This document shows, one piece after another, positions 14,054 to 14,265 of a stretch of DNA of 14,265 nt. The notes under the pieces are model-generated. The model searched no databases. It had not been told where the DNA came from and saw only the letters and a program-made list of their open reading frames with translations. Origin of the DNA: JBCCMF01 sp038747545 (GTDB lineage: Bacteria; Bacteroidota; Rhodothermia; Rhodothermales; JBCCMF01); assembly GCA_038747545.1 (NCBI GenBank), contig JBCDJT010000132.1:1-14265 (forward strand), in the 5' to 3' direction. Made by a program: the position numbers and the translations under genes. Each line of letters begins with the position of its first letter. The first letter of the stretch is position 1.

Positions 14054-14265
14054 CTAGGCCAGGTTCTTGGCGGTCCCGGCTTGCGCCACGCTAATCTCGC
14101 GGCCGAGGGTTCGGCGGGCAAGCCCAGAGAGCACTTTGCCCGTACCGACTTCGGTGAAGGCCTCAGCGCCATCGGCATGCATGGCCTGCAGCGTTTGCGA
14201 CCAGCGTACGGGGGCGGTCAGTTGCTCCAGCAGACGTTGGCGAATCTCGTCGGGATGCTGCGTAG
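14054..14265 (-). CDS. fabD: Malonyl-CoA-ACP transacylase FabD, C-terminal end (partial)
   Basis: Only the last 69 codons are present; the gene continues beyond the right edge. The translation ends at TAG 14056-14054. Family features are DEIRQRLLEQLTAPVRW, followed by a helix with MHADGAEAFTEVGTGKVLSGLARR, the conserved closing region of FabD. The enzyme transfers malonyl from CoA to acyl carrier protein to start each elongation cycle. The catalytic GHSLGE region lies outside the window. fabG follows after 50 bases in the same direction, supporting the call and a shared operon. Confidence 0.92.
   Translation of the reverse strand, partial: TQHPDEIRQRLLEQLTAPVRWSQTLQAMHADGAEAFTEVGTGKVLSGLARRTLGREISVAQAGTAKNLA

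Noticed and set aside
1..14265. Mobile element, CRISPR array or defence system
   Set aside because: No transposase, integrase, phage-like or nuclease gene and no regularly spaced repeat was seen; the gene content is housekeeping and catabolic.

Overview
The window looks like ordinary chromosomal DNA from a GC-rich member of the Bacteroidota/Rhodothermota group (Salinibacter/Rhodothermus-like). This is inferred from four things: a Bacteroidota-type 'xanthan lyase'-like protein, a compact homogentisate dioxygenase, weak or absent Shine-Dalgarno sequences, and a TAnnTTTG-type promoter box upstream of one gene. No mobile element, CRISPR array or rRNA was found. Genes are tightly packed, and the only long gene-free stretches are 3003-3251 and 8101-8327.

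Layout. Positions 1-976 hold the 3' part of a large secreted-protein gene; its first 80 bases are a perfect inverted copy of positions 148-227. Convergent to it is a minus-strand two-component pair: a PAS-containing NarX/DegS-type histidine kinase (3002-1635) followed by its LuxR-type response regulator (1624-980). Plus-strand genes follow for a DivIVA-domain protein (3252-4241) and purine nucleoside phosphorylase (4305-5144). Then come a minus-strand lipoprotein of unknown function (6251-5151) and a Nudix hydrolase (6864-6319). The Nudix gene is divergent from the plus-strand tyrosine-degradation genes hppD (6973-8100) and hmgA (8328-9536). Convergent to these is a minus-strand pair: a RodZ-like membrane HTH protein (12668-11712), then NAD-dependent DNA ligase ligA (11708-9591). 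Upstream of that pair is tRNA-Pro(GGG), with its own promoter and a strong intrinsic terminator. The right end is a minus-strand fatty-acid cluster: the end of fabD, then fabG, then a small TfoX C-terminal-domain protein.

How the genes work together. HppD and HmgA catalyse consecutive steps, 4-hydroxyphenylpyruvate to homogentisate to maleylacetoacetate; the later pathway enzymes are not in the window. FabD and FabG act in fatty-acid elongation. The kinase and regulator form one signalling unit with no target visible here. DivIVA and RodZ-like proteins are both cell-shape or division-site proteins but lie in separate transcription units.

I found no convincing new multi-gene system. The strongest unexplained signal is the perfect 80-bp fold-back at the left edge, which is either an assembly/amplification artefact at a contig end or a real inverted duplication. 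Secondary points of interest are a spaced sequence element shared by the divIVA and hmgA upstream regions, a possibly near-leaderless hppD, an altered metal-ligand spacing in HmgA, and an Asp in place of the usual specificity Asn in the nucleoside phosphorylase.
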